A DNA stretch of 64,000 nucleotides from Sporisorium sorghi (taxonomy: Eukaryota; Basidiomycota; Ustilaginomycetes; Ustilaginales; Ustilaginaceae): NCBI GenBank assembly GCA_023212695.1, contig JALCCG010000041.1, forward strand, positions 1-64,000, given 5' to 3'. Position numbers and translations under genes: made by a program. This document shows positions 1 through 7,805 of this stretch, in pieces. The notes below the pieces were generated by a model. It ran no database searches. It saw nothing but the letters and a program-made list of their open reading frames with translations, and was not told the origin of the DNA. Each line of letters opens with the position of its first letter. Within the stretch, counting starts at the first letter, position 1.

Positions 1-332
1 TCCCGGCTACCACCATCGTATAATGCCTACAAAAATAGGCCAACCAGAAAAATCTCTGGCTGACCTAATAATACGAAAGCCACACTATACACGTTTGATC
101 ATTGTGTCGCTGGGCGATTGTATTTTCAATTGAATACCTTTTCCAATATTAACGGCGATGAAGACCTTCACTGCTGTATATTTACTCCTATCGTAAGTAC
201 CGGTACGGAGGAAAAATTAGCGGAGTTGTGGAAAATATCCTATTAGTAAGGATACCTGTATAAAGGCAAACTGGTTGCCTCCTTTGATACGAAATATAAT
301 GAGCTCATTCCCAATCTAGGAGGTCATTGTTA
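1..332. other. Upstream stretch, possible coding remnant
   Basis: No complete gene is visible. On the plus strand, about 154-246 reads as a short open stretch ending in a stop (EDLHCC...TEEKLAELWKIS) and could be the tail of a decayed gene, but I do not recognise it. An imperfect hairpin (CCAGA/TCTGG) lies near 40-56. The last bases carry the ribosome site of the next gene. Confidence 0.3.
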
Positions 333-1290
333 ATGAAAGCCATTGTAATCGATCAACCAGGTGGACCAGAAAGCTTGAAATTGTGCGAGAAGCCGGATCT
401 GCAGCCGACTGCCGGTATGCTTACCATTGATGTTGCATATGCCGGGGTTGGTTATTTTGAAGTGCTGCTGAGCCGTGGCGAATTTATGTCAGATTTCCCA
501 ATGCCGATTACGCCCGGACTAGAAGTATCGGGATATGTACGTGCCATCGGGGAAGGTGTAGAGGGCTTCTACATAGGTCAACCCGTAGCCTCTATGACGC
601 TGCTTGATTTTAACGGGTTTGCGTCTATGGCTAACGTTAGGGGCGGATCTTGACTTGGCGACAGCAGCAGCTTCTATTGTAAATCTGACGACAGCTTACT
701 TGGCAATCAAAGATGTGTATAGAATGAGAACAGGTGACAAAGTACTCGTTCATGCTGCCGTAGGCGGTTTGGGCGGCTTTTTGGGACAAGTTGCAAAGCG
801 TTTGGGAGCCGGCAAAGTATTGGGGACCGTTGGAAACCCAGAGAAAGCCAAGCTTGCCGCTTCCTTCGGATATGACGAATTATTTGTCCGGTCCGAATTT
901 GCTGAGAAGACCCTGAAGTCCACCGGACAGAAAGGCGTTCACGTTGTCTTTGATCCGGTGGGGGGAAGCATGCGCAAACAAAGCTTAGAGGTGCTTTGCC
1001 TCTCGGCCAGTTGGTTGTTGTCGGAAACGCCAGCGGTGAAGAGGATGTCTCGCATTCCTTTAACCAAATATGGTTTTCCAACAAACAGTCCGCTGGTTTT
1101 ACATTAGGCGGATACGCCGAAAGCAATCCTGCAGAAACCGGGAAAGCGGCGCGGGAAGCGTTAAGCATGCTGGCAAGAAAAGAAATCCATGCTGAGATTC
1201 ACGGCGTGTATCCTTTGGAAAAAGCGGCAGAAGCTCTTACACTTTTAGAGCAGAAAAACACTGTCGGCAAACTGGTTTTGAAAGTATAAG
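333..1290 (+). pseudogene. Zinc-type alcohol dehydrogenase / quinone oxidoreductase, broken
   Basis: Remnant of an MDR-superfamily NADPH:quinone oxidoreductase. The start is ATG 333 after a good AGGAGG (about 319-324). The N-terminal GroES-like part reads to the FNGFASMA region (about 632), where the frame runs to a stop at 653. The Rossmann part continues in another frame from about 640 (GADLDLATAAASIVNLTTAY, then HAAVGGLGGFLGQ, the nucleotide-binding glycine motif). A second frameshift near 995 moves the C-terminal part (LPLGQLVVVGNASGEE to KLVLKV) into a third frame. Roughly 20 residues usually found between the two domains also seem missing at the first break. Together the parts cover a typical 320-residue enzyme, so this was a full gene that has been inactivated. 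Confidence 0.85.
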
Positions 1291-1389
1291 CTCGAAGCAA
1301 AACGAGAGAGCTTCACTGTGAGCCTCTTTCCTAAAATACAGTTATTGAAGTAACGAAGACGATAGTTGAATAAAGCGAGATCTAAGAAA

Positions 1390-1413
1390 GGGCCATCCCG
1401 CGAAGGATGGCCC
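1390..1413 (+). terminator. Hairpin downstream of the broken oxidoreductase
   Basis: Perfect 9-bp stem GGGCCATCC/GGATGGCCC with loop CGCGAA. No strong T tract follows, so terminator function is only likely from position. Confidence 0.45.
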
Positions 1414-1421
1414 TATAACTT

Positions 1422-1464
1422 GCCGTTATAAACAACGCGGAGAACCGTATCATAAATAGTGGTA
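1422..1464. repeat. Palindromic repeat family, divergent unit
   Basis: GCCGTTATA...ACGCGGAGAACCGTATCATAAATAGTGG matches the unit at 4674-4715 and shares the ACCGTATCATAA core with units at 3862, 6441 and 11053. It has diverged at its right end. Confidence 0.5.
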
Positions 1465-1749
1465 AAGTGGAGGGTAGAAATTGAATATTGATGCCCAGAC
1501 ATTAATCAAGATGAGAGAGCCTCACACCCAGAAGCTGAACAAAAGCGATCTGCAGGGGCATTTGGGTTCCATAAATATATAGATTCGTGAGTATGTGCCC
1601 TGCCGCATTACCGGCTAGGAAGATTCGGCATAAAAAGTGTATGATACGGTGCAGCAGCAACAGCGCCGATATCTGAGGACGGTGAGAAGGAGGGAAGAGC
1701 AGGAAACACTCTATCATTGATGTGGACCTATAATATAGATACATAAGTA

Positions 1750-1780
1750 ACAGGGCACTCTTCGAAGTAGAGTGCCCTGT
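1750..1780. terminator. Hairpin between convergent units
   Basis: Perfect 12-bp stem ACAGGGCACTCT/AGAGTGCCCTGT with a 7-base loop, in the gap below the 3' end of the minus-strand amidohydrolase. On the plus strand it is followed by a T-rich stretch. It could serve either direction. Confidence 0.6.
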
Positions 1781-1826
1781 TTATAGTGTTTTAGCCAAAT
1801 ATACCATATTACACCGGTAAAAATGA

Positions 1827-3137
1827 TTAACCTAGTTGTTGCACACCTTTGTACCATACGGCTTGGATAGACAAGGTATCCGAGATATTGGTTGTCGGAT
1901 CACCAGCTACCAATACAAGGTCAGCGAGCGCCCCTACGGCAATTTGGCCCCGATCGTTAAGACCAAAGCGACGGGCCGGTTTTGAGGTAGCGGACCGAAG
2001 TGCTTCTATCGGAGTAAACCCGGCCATAACCAGCAATTGCATTTCATGATGAACGCTGGCACCATGCGCGAGGCCTCCGAGATTCTTAACGGGAACGGGG
2101 GAGACATCCGTACCGACCAGAATATCCACTCCGGCACGGTGAAGATCCATCACGTTTCTAAAGCTATTCTCCATATGGCCTTGCGGGAAAGTATTGAAGC
2201 TAGAGTTCAAAATATCGATCCATTCCGGACTTAATTTGGAATAAACACGCGGATCATTCGCCAATTCCGATGCCGGATTCCCAAGAATGGACGAGTTCAA
2301 TACCAAACATGGTGTCACGAACGCGCCTGAATCGGCTATGGATTTCACCAATTTGGCCGTGTGTTCGGGCCTGTCGATAAACAAGTGACCCAATCCTTCC
2401 ACCCCAATATCAATGGCGCTCTGTGAGGAATCAGCAGTCAAGACGTGAGCTATGACGATTTTATCGAACTTATGGGCTTCTTCCACGGCTGCTTTTAGAA
2501 TCTCATCGCTCAAAACAGGCAGGCCAGGAGCAGCCATGACCGTCCCTTCTTCGATCATGATTTTAATATAATCGGCTCCATTCTCCACTTGGGTATGCAC
2601 ATGTTTGATCGCTTCCTCCACAGTCGTTACTTGGGGCACTTCTTCGTGATCGTGAGCGTAAGCGGCTAGCATAGCTTCCCGGTCTTCTTTCGATAACTTC
2701 TCCAATTCCTTTAATATGAAATCAGGGATTTCATCCCCATCCGGAAGCAGTTCATCCGGATGACCGCCTGGAGCGGTGATCGCTGTACCGGCAGAACGGA
2801 CATCGGCGACGTCATTCACATTTTTCAACTGGATCGCCCGCCCTCTTTTCGTAAAATCGCCGTTCATTTCGAGTTCTGTCGTAACGCCGAATTTTAAGGC
2901 ATCCCTTAGTCCACCAATGGAAGTGTGAACATGCGCATCAATCAAGCCTGGCAATAATGTCGCGTTTTTCGCATCAATGATGGTTGCGTTTGCCGGAAGA
3001 TCTCCACTTACCGCAATAATGGTTTCCCCTTTGATGACAACATTTCTTGAATCGATAACCTTTTCCCCGTCGAAAATACGTGCATTTGTAATCGCCGTAA
3101 CTTTTTCTAAAGGAGAGCTTTGGGCTGCATTCTTCAT
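1827..3137 (-). CDS. Metal-dependent amidohydrolase family protein
   Basis: A 436-residue member of the amidohydrolase superfamily, nearest in look to the imidazolonepropionase-like/Xaa-Pro dipeptidase-like group. These cytoplasmic enzymes hydrolyse C-N bonds; the substrate here is unknown. Visible features are an N-terminal beta-sandwich segment (ITNARIFDG), the metal site HVH at residues 69-71 inside GLIDAHVH, later AHVL and GTDVSP motifs, and a C-terminal SKPARRFGLNDRGQIAVG segment closing with ADLVLVAGDP. The start was chosen at MKNAAQ because AGGAGG lies 9 bases upstream; an in-frame upstream extension would run across the promoter. The gene is divergent from a MarR regulator, and the shared intergenic region carries two GTTAG-N4-CTAAC operators, so it is probably the regulator's target. 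Confidence 0.85.
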   Translation of the reverse strand: MKNAAQSSPLEKVTAITNARIFDGEKVIDSRNVVIKGETIIAVSGDLPANATIIDAKNATLLPGLIDAHVHTSIGGLRDALKFGVTTELEMNGDFTKRGRAIQLKNVNDVADVRSAGTAITAPGGHPDELLPDGDEIPDFILKELEKLSKEDREAMLAAYAHDHEEVPQVTTVEEAIKHVHTQVENGADYIKIMIEEGTVMAAPGLPVLSDEILKAAVEEAHKFDKIVIAHVLTADSSQSAIDIGVEGLGHLFIDRPEHTAKLVKSIADSGAFVTPCLVLNSSILGNPASELANDPRVYSKLSPEWIDILNSSFNTFPQGHMENSFRNVMDLHRAGVDILVGTDVSPVPVKNLGGLAHGASVHHEMQLLVMAGFTPIEALRSATSKPARRFGLNDRGQIAVGALADLVLVAGDPTTNISDTLSIQAVWYKGVQQLG

Positions 3138-3177
3138 TTTGTTATTCCTCCTTGGAGTTGTACGTGAATCACTTCGG

Positions 3178-3206
3178 AGTATAACTGTTAGATAACTAAC
3201 TGTCAA
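3178..3206 (-). promoter_or_regulatory. Promoter of the amidohydrolase gene with embedded operator
   Basis: Reading the minus strand, a perfect -35 TTGACA (3206-3201) is followed after exactly 17 bases by -10 TATACT (3183-3178). The palindrome GTTAGATAACTAAC (3187-3200) fills the spacer, a position where a bound MarR dimer would block RNA polymerase. Confidence 0.8.
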
Positions 3207-3221
3207 CAAACTAATATTTAT

Positions 3222-3277
3222 TTGACATGCAAGCTGGATCTCTGTATAGTTTATTTACTTACAGTTAGCTTTCTAAC
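3222..3277 (+). promoter_or_regulatory. Promoter and operator of the marR gene
   Basis: TTGACA (3222-3227), a 17-base spacer and TATAGT (3245-3250) make a near-consensus sigma-A promoter. A second palindrome GTTAGCTTTCTAAC (3264-3277), of the same GTTAG-N4-CTAAC form as the one at 3187-3200, lies just downstream of the expected start point, which fits autorepression. Confidence 0.8.
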
Positions 3278-3296
3278 AATTTGAGGAGGTACGATC

Positions 3297-3725
3297 ATGA
3301 AGCCTCGCAAGGATACGCCTTATCTGGATTTGTTTCAGATTATTGGCCTTAAGTTAAAGAAAAAAGCAGACGAGAGCATAAAAGAGTTGGGGTTAAACGC
3401 TCAACAAGGAAAAATAATTGGTTATATCTACGAGAACCAAGAAACTGAATTAATTCAGAGGGATCTTGCCGATCGGTTTCATCTGCGCGGGGCTAGCATT
3501 ACAAGTATGCTTCAAGGTCTTGAGAAAAGAGGATTCATCGAGCGAAAAATCCCAGCCAATAATGAACGGCAAAAAAATATTTATGTTTTACCAAAGGCCG
3601 TTGAATTGATTGAAGACTTTAATGACTCCTTCCAAAAGGTGGAGGACGAAATCGTTCAAGTCCTTTCCGAAGAGGAGAAGCAAACCTTAAAGGAATTGTT
3701 GATCAAAATAAATGAACGCTTATAA
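3297..3725 (+). CDS. MarR-family transcriptional regulator
   Basis: A 142-residue winged-helix repressor of the MarR family, acting as a DNA-binding dimer. The central DNA-binding region (about residues 40-95) shows the typical order: a helix, ELIQRDLADRFHLRGASITS as recognition segment, then LEKRGFIERK and a wing with NERQKNIYV. The C-terminal helices for dimerisation follow. ATG 3297 has AGGAGG 7 bases upstream. It is divergent from the amidohydrolase, and two identical-form operators flank or lie in both promoters. From this I infer that it represses both genes and is released by a ligand, perhaps the amidohydrolase substrate. Confidence 0.9.
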   Translation: MKPRKDTPYLDLFQIIGLKLKKKADESIKELGLNAQQGKIIGYIYENQETELIQRDLADRFHLRGASITSMLQGLEKRGFIERKIPANNERQKNIYVLPKAVELIEDFNDSFQKVEDEIVQVLSEEEKQTLKELLIKINERL

Positions 3726-4117
3726 TGACTGCGAGGGTGATCTAAGCCTGATGTAAATTAGGCAGCCGATTACTTCGGCGGCTTTGTGTGCATCATTCTG
3801 AAGGCTTGATCATGGCCCAGAGATTGAGCAAAAAAGTTGGGAGTTAAGCGCCGAAGTGGAGTTTTCGCCGATAGACCCGTTAAGGCTGAACCGTATCATA
3901 AGTGACGGCGAAAAATATACTGTACTGTTCTGCTGATCTTCTATCTTTTTGTAATTTATGTTATGTTAGAATCTGGATTTAAAGCCAAGTAGCAGAGGTG
4001 ATTACTCTGAGTGAAGAGTCTATGTTAATTTTAAAACTTCCATTTTATTGGAGAATGATCGATTCAGTAGTGAGTACTTTACATCAATACCCTAATGTTT
4101 AATTAGGAGGGGTAGAC
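3726..4117. other. Intergenic stretch carrying a repeat
   Basis: No gene is visible. About 3757-3915 resembles 10958-11106 (a hairpin-forming GCCGATTACTTCGGCGGC segment, then GAAGGCTTGA and ATGGCCC, ending in the palindromic unit). The last 30 bases carry the AGGAGG of the next gene. Confidence 0.5.
3862..3915. repeat. Palindromic interspersed repeat, unit 1
   Basis: About 54 bases bounded by the inverted arms TTTTCGCCG and CGGCGAAAA, with the inner core GATAGACCCGTTAAG...ACCGTATCATAAGTGA. Nearly identical units lie at 6441-6492 and 11053-11106. Small size, terminal inverted repeats and lack of coding sequence suggest a REP- or MITE-like element. Confidence 0.75.
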
Positions 4118-4501
4118 ATGAGAAGAAAAAAGTTAGTAATCTCGCTGACAATCATATTTGTTATTGCATATGTTTTATTTGGAGTATGGATTGCTAATGA
4201 CACAAAAGTGGTTTTAGAAAAGGCTATGAGTGGAGCAGCCGATTATCCCGAATATATGAACCAAACGACATATCAAAAAATTAATCCAATCGAACGTGGA
4301 GTTGGAAAAGAAAATTTCACGTATGACAAAGAGTTACATCGTATAGGATTTGTTTTTCCCTTGCATTTCTTTTTTGTATCGAAGGTCTATGTAACACAAC
4401 AGTATGAAAATGATAGTCTCGGATTAAAGGAACCTGTCAATTTAAAACTAAAACTGAAATCTGGTAGATGGTATGCTACCAACGCACATATTAAACCTTA
4501 A
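4118..4501 (+). CDS. Small membrane-anchored protein of unknown function
   Basis: A 127-residue protein with a short basic start (MRRKK) and one hydrophobic helix (about residues 6-26), followed by a soluble, mostly polar domain expected outside the membrane. A strong AGGAGG lies 8 bases before ATG 4118. Base composition is AT-rich compared with neighbours to the right. It stands alone and has its own terminator at 4528. I do not recognise the family. Confidence 0.7.
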   Translation: MRRKKLVISLTIIFVIAYVLFGVWIANDTKVVLEKAMSGAADYPEYMNQTTYQKINPIERGVGKENFTYDKELHRIGFVFPLHFFFVSKVYVTQQYENDSLGLKEPVNLKLKLKSGRWYATNAHIKP

Positions 4502-4527
4502 AGAACAAAGAACAAGGTCCCATTTAA

Positions 4528-4556
4528 AGTCGCTAAATTAGCGGCTTTTTTTGTTT
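4528..4556 (+). terminator. Intrinsic terminator of the small membrane protein gene
   Basis: Stem AGTCGCTA/TAGCGGCT (one G-T pair) followed by seven T, 27 bases after the stop codon. Confidence 0.85.
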
Positions 4557-4559
4557 TAT

Positions 4560-4603
4560 CGGTACAAGTTGTTGTCCCGAGCCAAGGACAACAACTTGTA
4601 CCG
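4560..4603. repeat. Perfect 18-bp inverted repeat
   Basis: CGGTACAAGTTGTTGTCC and its exact complement GGACAACAACTTGTACCG are separated by 8 bases. A diverged echo (GGACAAGAACTTGAGG, GTGTACAAGTCC) follows to 4652. There is no T tract, so it is not a simple terminator. Confidence 0.8.
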
Positions 4604-4673
4604 ATTGCCATAAAGGACAAGAACTTGAGGGCTGTCTAAGGTGTACAAGTCCATGCGCTAAACAAAAACTTGC

Positions 4674-4715
4674 GCCGTTACAGACAGCGCGGTGAACCTT
4701 ATCACAAGTGACGGC
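4674..4715. repeat. Palindromic repeat family, unit overlapping the broken lysR 3' end
   Basis: Arms GCCGTTA/TGACGGC enclose CAGACAGCGCGGTGAACCTT, matching the divergent unit at 1422-1464. The stop codon of the shortened LysR frame (4702-4704) lies inside it. Confidence 0.6.
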
Positions 4716-5406
4716 TAAATATTTCTGGGAGAAATTCGGGCCTTCGACGCACGACGTGTGTAGGATGCGTTTGAGGGCGCCTCTGGAAATGCTCGCGCCA
4801 AAAGCGGCGGATGATGGGTAAATCCAAATCATAGCTGATCCATGGCTGGGAGCATAACCACGCTTCAAAAGACTCCTTGTCGTCAAATGTTGGTTCAACG
4901 TAATCAGGAGGTGCCACCAACGCAAACTCCTCCTGCATGTACGGGATATATTCGATTCCAGGGGCAGTAAGCTTTTGCGACATGATGATGATCTCTACCT
5001 TTTCCTCAAGCAGCCAGTCAAGTAGCTTGGGAGCGACACCGAGATAGGCAACGACGCGCATCTGGTAGGTGCCAATATAAGGAGCGATATATTCCCGAAA
5101 AAACTCATGTGCAGACCCGATTCGAAGTACGGGCAAAGAAGTGATCGCACTTGTCTTGAGGGTTTGTGTGGTTACTTCCAAAGCCTCGATTAGCCGAACC
5201 AACTGTGTATATAGTGCTTTGCCTCTCTCAGTCGGAATCATTTTCCGGGGAGCTCGTGTAAATAAAGGTTCACCCACCTCTGCTTCCAGATAAGCCAAAT
5301 GCTGGCTCATGGCTGGCTGGGTCATCATCCTTGTTCTGGCGGCTTCCGATACGGAACTATGCTTGTAGATACTAATAAAGCTTCGGTACCATTCAAAGTC
5401 CGCCAT
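4702..5406 (-). pseudogene. LysR-family regulator, 3' end truncated by a repeat
   Basis: A 234-residue frame with the LysR winged helix-turn-helix at residues 1-65 (SSVSEAARTRMMTQPAMSQH, then LEAEVGEPLFTRAPRKMIPT) and about two thirds of the periplasmic-binding-like effector domain (PVLRIGSAHEFF onward). LysR proteins usually have 290-310 residues; this one ends abruptly at about residue 225-234, where the reading frame enters a copy of the palindromic repeat. The second half of effector subdomain II is missing. It could still make a DNA-binding protein, but it is best read as a truncated gene. It neighbours an MFS remnant and a DJ-1/PfpI gene on the same strand. Confidence 0.8.
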
Positions 5407-5454
5407 GTTCGCTTTCCTCTCTTACTTGAGACATTTCTGGTGCTGTGCTCCTCA

Positions 5455-5618
5455 TATCGTAAACAAAATTCCGATGACTGTCACGAGCGAAGCAACCCAC
5501 GGTACAGCAGGGAGCCCTCCTGCAAAGCCCTAATCAATGACGATACCCCGATATAGGCACCAAGTGCATTGCCCAGATTAAAGGCCGCGATGTTCAATGT
5601 CGAGGCAAGTCCTCACGT
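5455..5618 (-). pseudogene. C-terminal remnant of an MFS transporter
   Basis: On the minus strand, from 5618 downward, the sequence reads GLASTLNIAAFNLGNALGAY in one frame. After a frame slip near 5540 it reads GFAGGLPAVPWVASLVTVIG to a stop near 5455. This is the last one to two membrane helices of an AraJ/YdhP-type drug efflux MFS protein, the same family as the intact gene at 62267-63481 (SHSAGNLGNAAGAF). The rest of the gene is gone. Confidence 0.75.
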
Positions 5619-5621
5619 GTA

Positions 5622-6284
5622 TTATTCGCCTAATTTGCTTAATACTGCATCTGTGACAGCGAGCGTAGACTGAGGATTTTGTCCGGTAATCAGATTGCCG
5701 TCGACCTCTACATGTGTACTCCAGTTTGGTGCCGCTACAAAAATGGCACCCAGATCACGGATTTTGCTCTCCAAGAGGAACGGCAGGTAAGAGCCCAAGC
5801 CTGTCGCTTCTTCTTCTCTGTCGGTGAAAGCATTCACCCGCTTGCCTGCGACCAGCGGCTGTCCATTGGACAAGGTTGCGCCAACGAGACCGGCAGGACC
5901 ATGGCAAACAGCGGCGACGATTTTTCCTGCTTCGTAAAATTCACGAAGCAATTGCTGGAGCTTTTGGTTGTCCGGCAGATCGAACATCGTGCCATGACCG
6001 CCAGGCAGGAATATCCCCTCGAATCCTTCTGCCATCACATCATCCAGCTTTTTGGTATTTTCCAGATGCTTGGAAGCGTCCAGGATTTCTTGTGGTGTTT
6101 GGTCGCCCACGCTGCCCGGGTCAATCGGGCTAGTTCCTCCCTTTGGGCTTGCTACGGTGATTTCATAGCCGTTTTCTTGGAAGGCCATATAAGCCTCCGC
6201 GAATTCCGATAGCCAGATTCCTGTCTTTTTGCCTTCCTGCATATCTGTATGATTGGTGACAACCATTAAGATTTTTTTCCCCAT
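5622..6284 (-). CDS. DJ-1/PfpI-family type 1 glutamine amidotransferase-like protein
   Basis: A 220-residue cytoplasmic protein of the DJ-1/PfpI superfamily, Hsp31-like group, whose members act as glyoxalases, deglycases or chaperones. The nucleophile elbow is AAVCHGP with Cys127, the conserved Glu27 lies in GIWLSEFAEAY, and the oxyanion region is LPGGHGTM (about 93-100). The length is normal and the frame intact. AGGAGG lies 9 bases before the ATG. It follows the MFS remnant on the same strand, so the two may once have formed a detoxification unit with the LysR gene. The exact substrate is unknown. Confidence 0.9.
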   Translation of the reverse strand: MGKKILMVVTNHTDMQEGKKTGIWLSEFAEAYMAFQENGYEITVASPKGGTSPIDPGSVGDQTPQEILDASKHLENTKKLDDVMAEGFEGIFLPGGHGTMFDLPDNQKLQQLLREFYEAGKIVAAVCHGPAGLVGATLSNGQPLVAGKRVNAFTDREEEATGLGSYLPFLLESKIRDLGAIFVAAPNWSTHVEVDGNLITGQNPQSTLAVTDAVLSKLGE

Positions 6285-6440
6285 TTATATTGCCTCCTAT
6301 ACTTTTGAACTCTGCTTACAGGTGTTATTTTACGGCCGCGTTATCAATAAAACAAATTATGTTTTATGTGCATATATATAAATATATTTATACTTTGTAC
6401 GTGGTAAGAGCAGTGCCGCCGCGCGGCACACTTAATCGCA

Positions 6441-6492
6441 TTTTTCGCTGATAGACCCGTTAAGCTGAACCGTACCACAAGTAGGGCGGAAA
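6441..6492. repeat. Palindromic interspersed repeat, unit 2
   Basis: TTTTTCGCTG then GATAGACCCGTTAAGCTGAA and CCGTACCACAAGTAGGGCGG. It has the same order as units 1 and 3, with several substitutions in the right arm. Confidence 0.7.
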
Positions 6493-6532
6493 TTTCGCAA
6501 GAGGGGACCTTTATCCTTCTCAAGGGTCTACC

Positions 6533-6759
6533 CAAGCATTACTTTTTGGTTTGGATAACTGGGTTTTCCATCGAAAATCGAAAATACGAGATGGTGTAAA
6601 TGAAATGACTTCGCCAGTCTCCAACGGGATTTCAGAGATGACTGGAAAAGTGTCCAAACTGTCCAGCAAACGATGCAAAGAGCGAACGAATTAAAAAAAC
6701 TGATTAATGGTCCTTTTATGATCATACCTTTGAAAACTGGGAATAAAATTAAGAAATAG
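6533..6759 (+). pseudogene. Unidentified coding remnant with one frameshift
   Basis: The plus-strand sequence reads QALLFGLDNWVFHRKSKIRD and, after a frame change near 6600, NDFASLQRDFRDDWKSVQTV...ELKKLINGPF to a stop at 6757-6759. The helical, charged composition suggests a real protein tail. I do not recognise the family. Confidence 0.4.
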
Positions 6760-6869
6760 ATGGAAAAAATGTGGACTTCGTTTTGTCATGACTGATTTCG
6801 TCGATTTTAGACCTTTCTTATGAACTGATTATTATTAATTCACAACGATCGTGCGAAAGGATGTGAAGC

Positions 6870-7094
6870 ATGATTAATATTTGGTTTGGTGAAATTCAAA
6901 TCGGCAAAGTATCAAGCTCATCGGGCGTTTTTTCAGGAAGTAATGAACAGTGGAAGTTTAGGAATACATCCAAGCAAAACCAAGCGTTTGGATCTATTAA
7001 CGGAGAAGGGTGCTCGATTACCGATATCCTTGTCGTCCTGAATGATGACGATAAGGTGGATTCATCTTCGAGTTCAAAGCCTACTCAAAAGTGA
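6870..7094 (+). CDS. Small GerPA/GerPF-like protein, first gene of cluster
   Basis: A 74-residue protein with N-terminal strand FGEIQIGKV and one copy of a module found six times in this cluster: a G-x-N turn (GVFSGSNEQ), an aromatic residue, a basic residue, a glycine pair (AFGSINGEG) and the terminal DDDKVD acidic motif. This layout resembles the short GerPA/GerPF spore-coat permeability proteins, an inference from pattern only. An AAAGGATG ribosome site precedes ATG 6870. The stop codon overlaps the GTG of the next gene (GTGA), so the two are probably translationally coupled. Confidence 0.65.
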   Translation: MINIWFGEIQIGKVSSSSGVFSGSNEQWKFRNTSKQNQAFGSINGEGCSITDILVVLNDDDKVDSSSSSKPTQK

Positions 7095-7480
7095 TAAACC
7101 CCTTTCGTAAAAAACAGCACCCGCGTACAGATGAGCTGATTCATGATATCCGTGGGCGATTGGAAGAGATGGAGTCTCTGTTAAAACGCATGGAGCAACA
7201 ACTTAGCCAACCGGAATGCCCTCATCCAGGCATTCAGATCGAGACTGTCCACATTCACCAACCTGTTTTGGAGAATCTGGAATTTAGGCTAGATGCTTTG
7301 GATATCGACCAGCTCAGCGGATCACTCAACTTGGGCAACAACTTCGGAACTAAGTGGATCCGAAGTCGTAGCACATCCAAAGCCAAGAGCGGTTCCTCAA
7401 GCACTGCTGCCAACTCTGAGCCATCCAAGGAGAAAATTCATCCAACGTCGTCAGGCTATCGTTGGAATAATCGGGGGTGA
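7091..7480 (+). CDS. GerPC-like coiled-coil protein
   Basis: A 129-residue protein starting at GTG 7091 within the GTGA overlap with the gene before. Residues about 12-40 form a heptad-like coil (LEEMESLLKRMEQQL). The segment ENLEFRLDALDIDQLSGSLN (about 63-82) resembles the conserved core of GerPC, a component of the GerP spore-coat permeability system, here ending in the NLGNN turn. A Ser/Lys-rich low-complexity tail follows. GerPC is usually about 200 residues, so this is a short relative. It overlaps the next gene by a few bases, forming a tight three-gene run. Confidence 0.65.
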   Translation: MINPFRKKQHPRTDELIHDIRGRLEEMESLLKRMEQQLSQPECPHPGIQIETVHIHQPVLENLEFRLDALDIDQLSGSLNLGNNFGTKWIRSRSTSKAKSGSSSTAANSEPSKEKIHPTSSGYRWNNRG

Positions 7481-7767
7481 TGACTGTGGCTTCTTTTATG
7501 TCACCGCAATTCGTGATCGGGTCGATTCGTATTGGATCCGTGGAAAATGCTTCATGCATCAATATGGGGAATAACCGGCCGGCCGGCTTCGAGAACCATC
7601 AGAAATTGACCCAAGGTTTCGGAGCGGTCAGCGGAGATCGGAACCTGGTAGCCGGCATCCGCTCTTTGCTCAACGATTCCGATTTCCTGGATATGCTTCA
7701 TGTCACGGACGGAGACATTCCCGAATGGCTCAACGGTATCATTTCCAAAAACGAGCACATAAAATAG
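7477..7767 (+). CDS. Small GerPA/GerPF-like protein
   Basis: Up to 96 residues. Several starts are possible: GTG 7477, ATG 7480 (both overlapping the upstream stop) and GTG 7486, which sits best behind GGGGGTGA. It has the GerP-type opening FVIGSIRIGSVENASC and one copy of the cluster module: INMGNNRPAGF, a lysine, GFGAVSGD, and NDSDFLD at the end of the module. No signal peptide or membrane helix is seen. Position and overlap suggest co-expression with the two genes upstream and the Hsp20-like gene downstream. Confidence 0.65.
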   Translation: MMTVASFMSPQFVIGSIRIGSVENASCINMGNNRPAGFENHQKLTQGFGAVSGDRNLVAGIRSLLNDSDFLDMLHVTDGDIPEWLNGIISKNEHIK

Positions 7768-7805
7768 GGAGGAACTTCATTTGGAGAAGGGTAGTGACTG
7801 AAGCG

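Larger units (their letters stand above)
1291..1826. other. Gene-poor stretch with hairpins and a degenerate coding trace
   Basis: The stretch holds a hairpin at 1390-1413, a repeat-family unit at 1422-1464 and a hairpin at 1750-1780. A short TTG-started frame (1481-1582) follows a good GGAGGG site but stops after 33 codons. Further plus-strand sequence up to about 1720 still has protein-like composition interrupted by stops. This suggests a small decayed gene that I cannot identify. Confidence 0.35.
6285..6869. other. Intergenic stretch with a repeat and a gene remnant
   Basis: An AT-rich segment (6330-6400) is followed by a palindromic repeat unit (6441-6492) and a decayed coding stretch (6533-6759). 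The last 100 bases lead into the GerP-like cluster; I could not assign a sporulation promoter there with confidence. Confidence 0.5.

Noticed and set aside
4533..4925. 130-codon minus-strand frame crossing the 18-bp inverted repeat
   Set aside because: It overlaps the LysR remnant in another frame and reads through the hairpin and repeat unit. No protein features.
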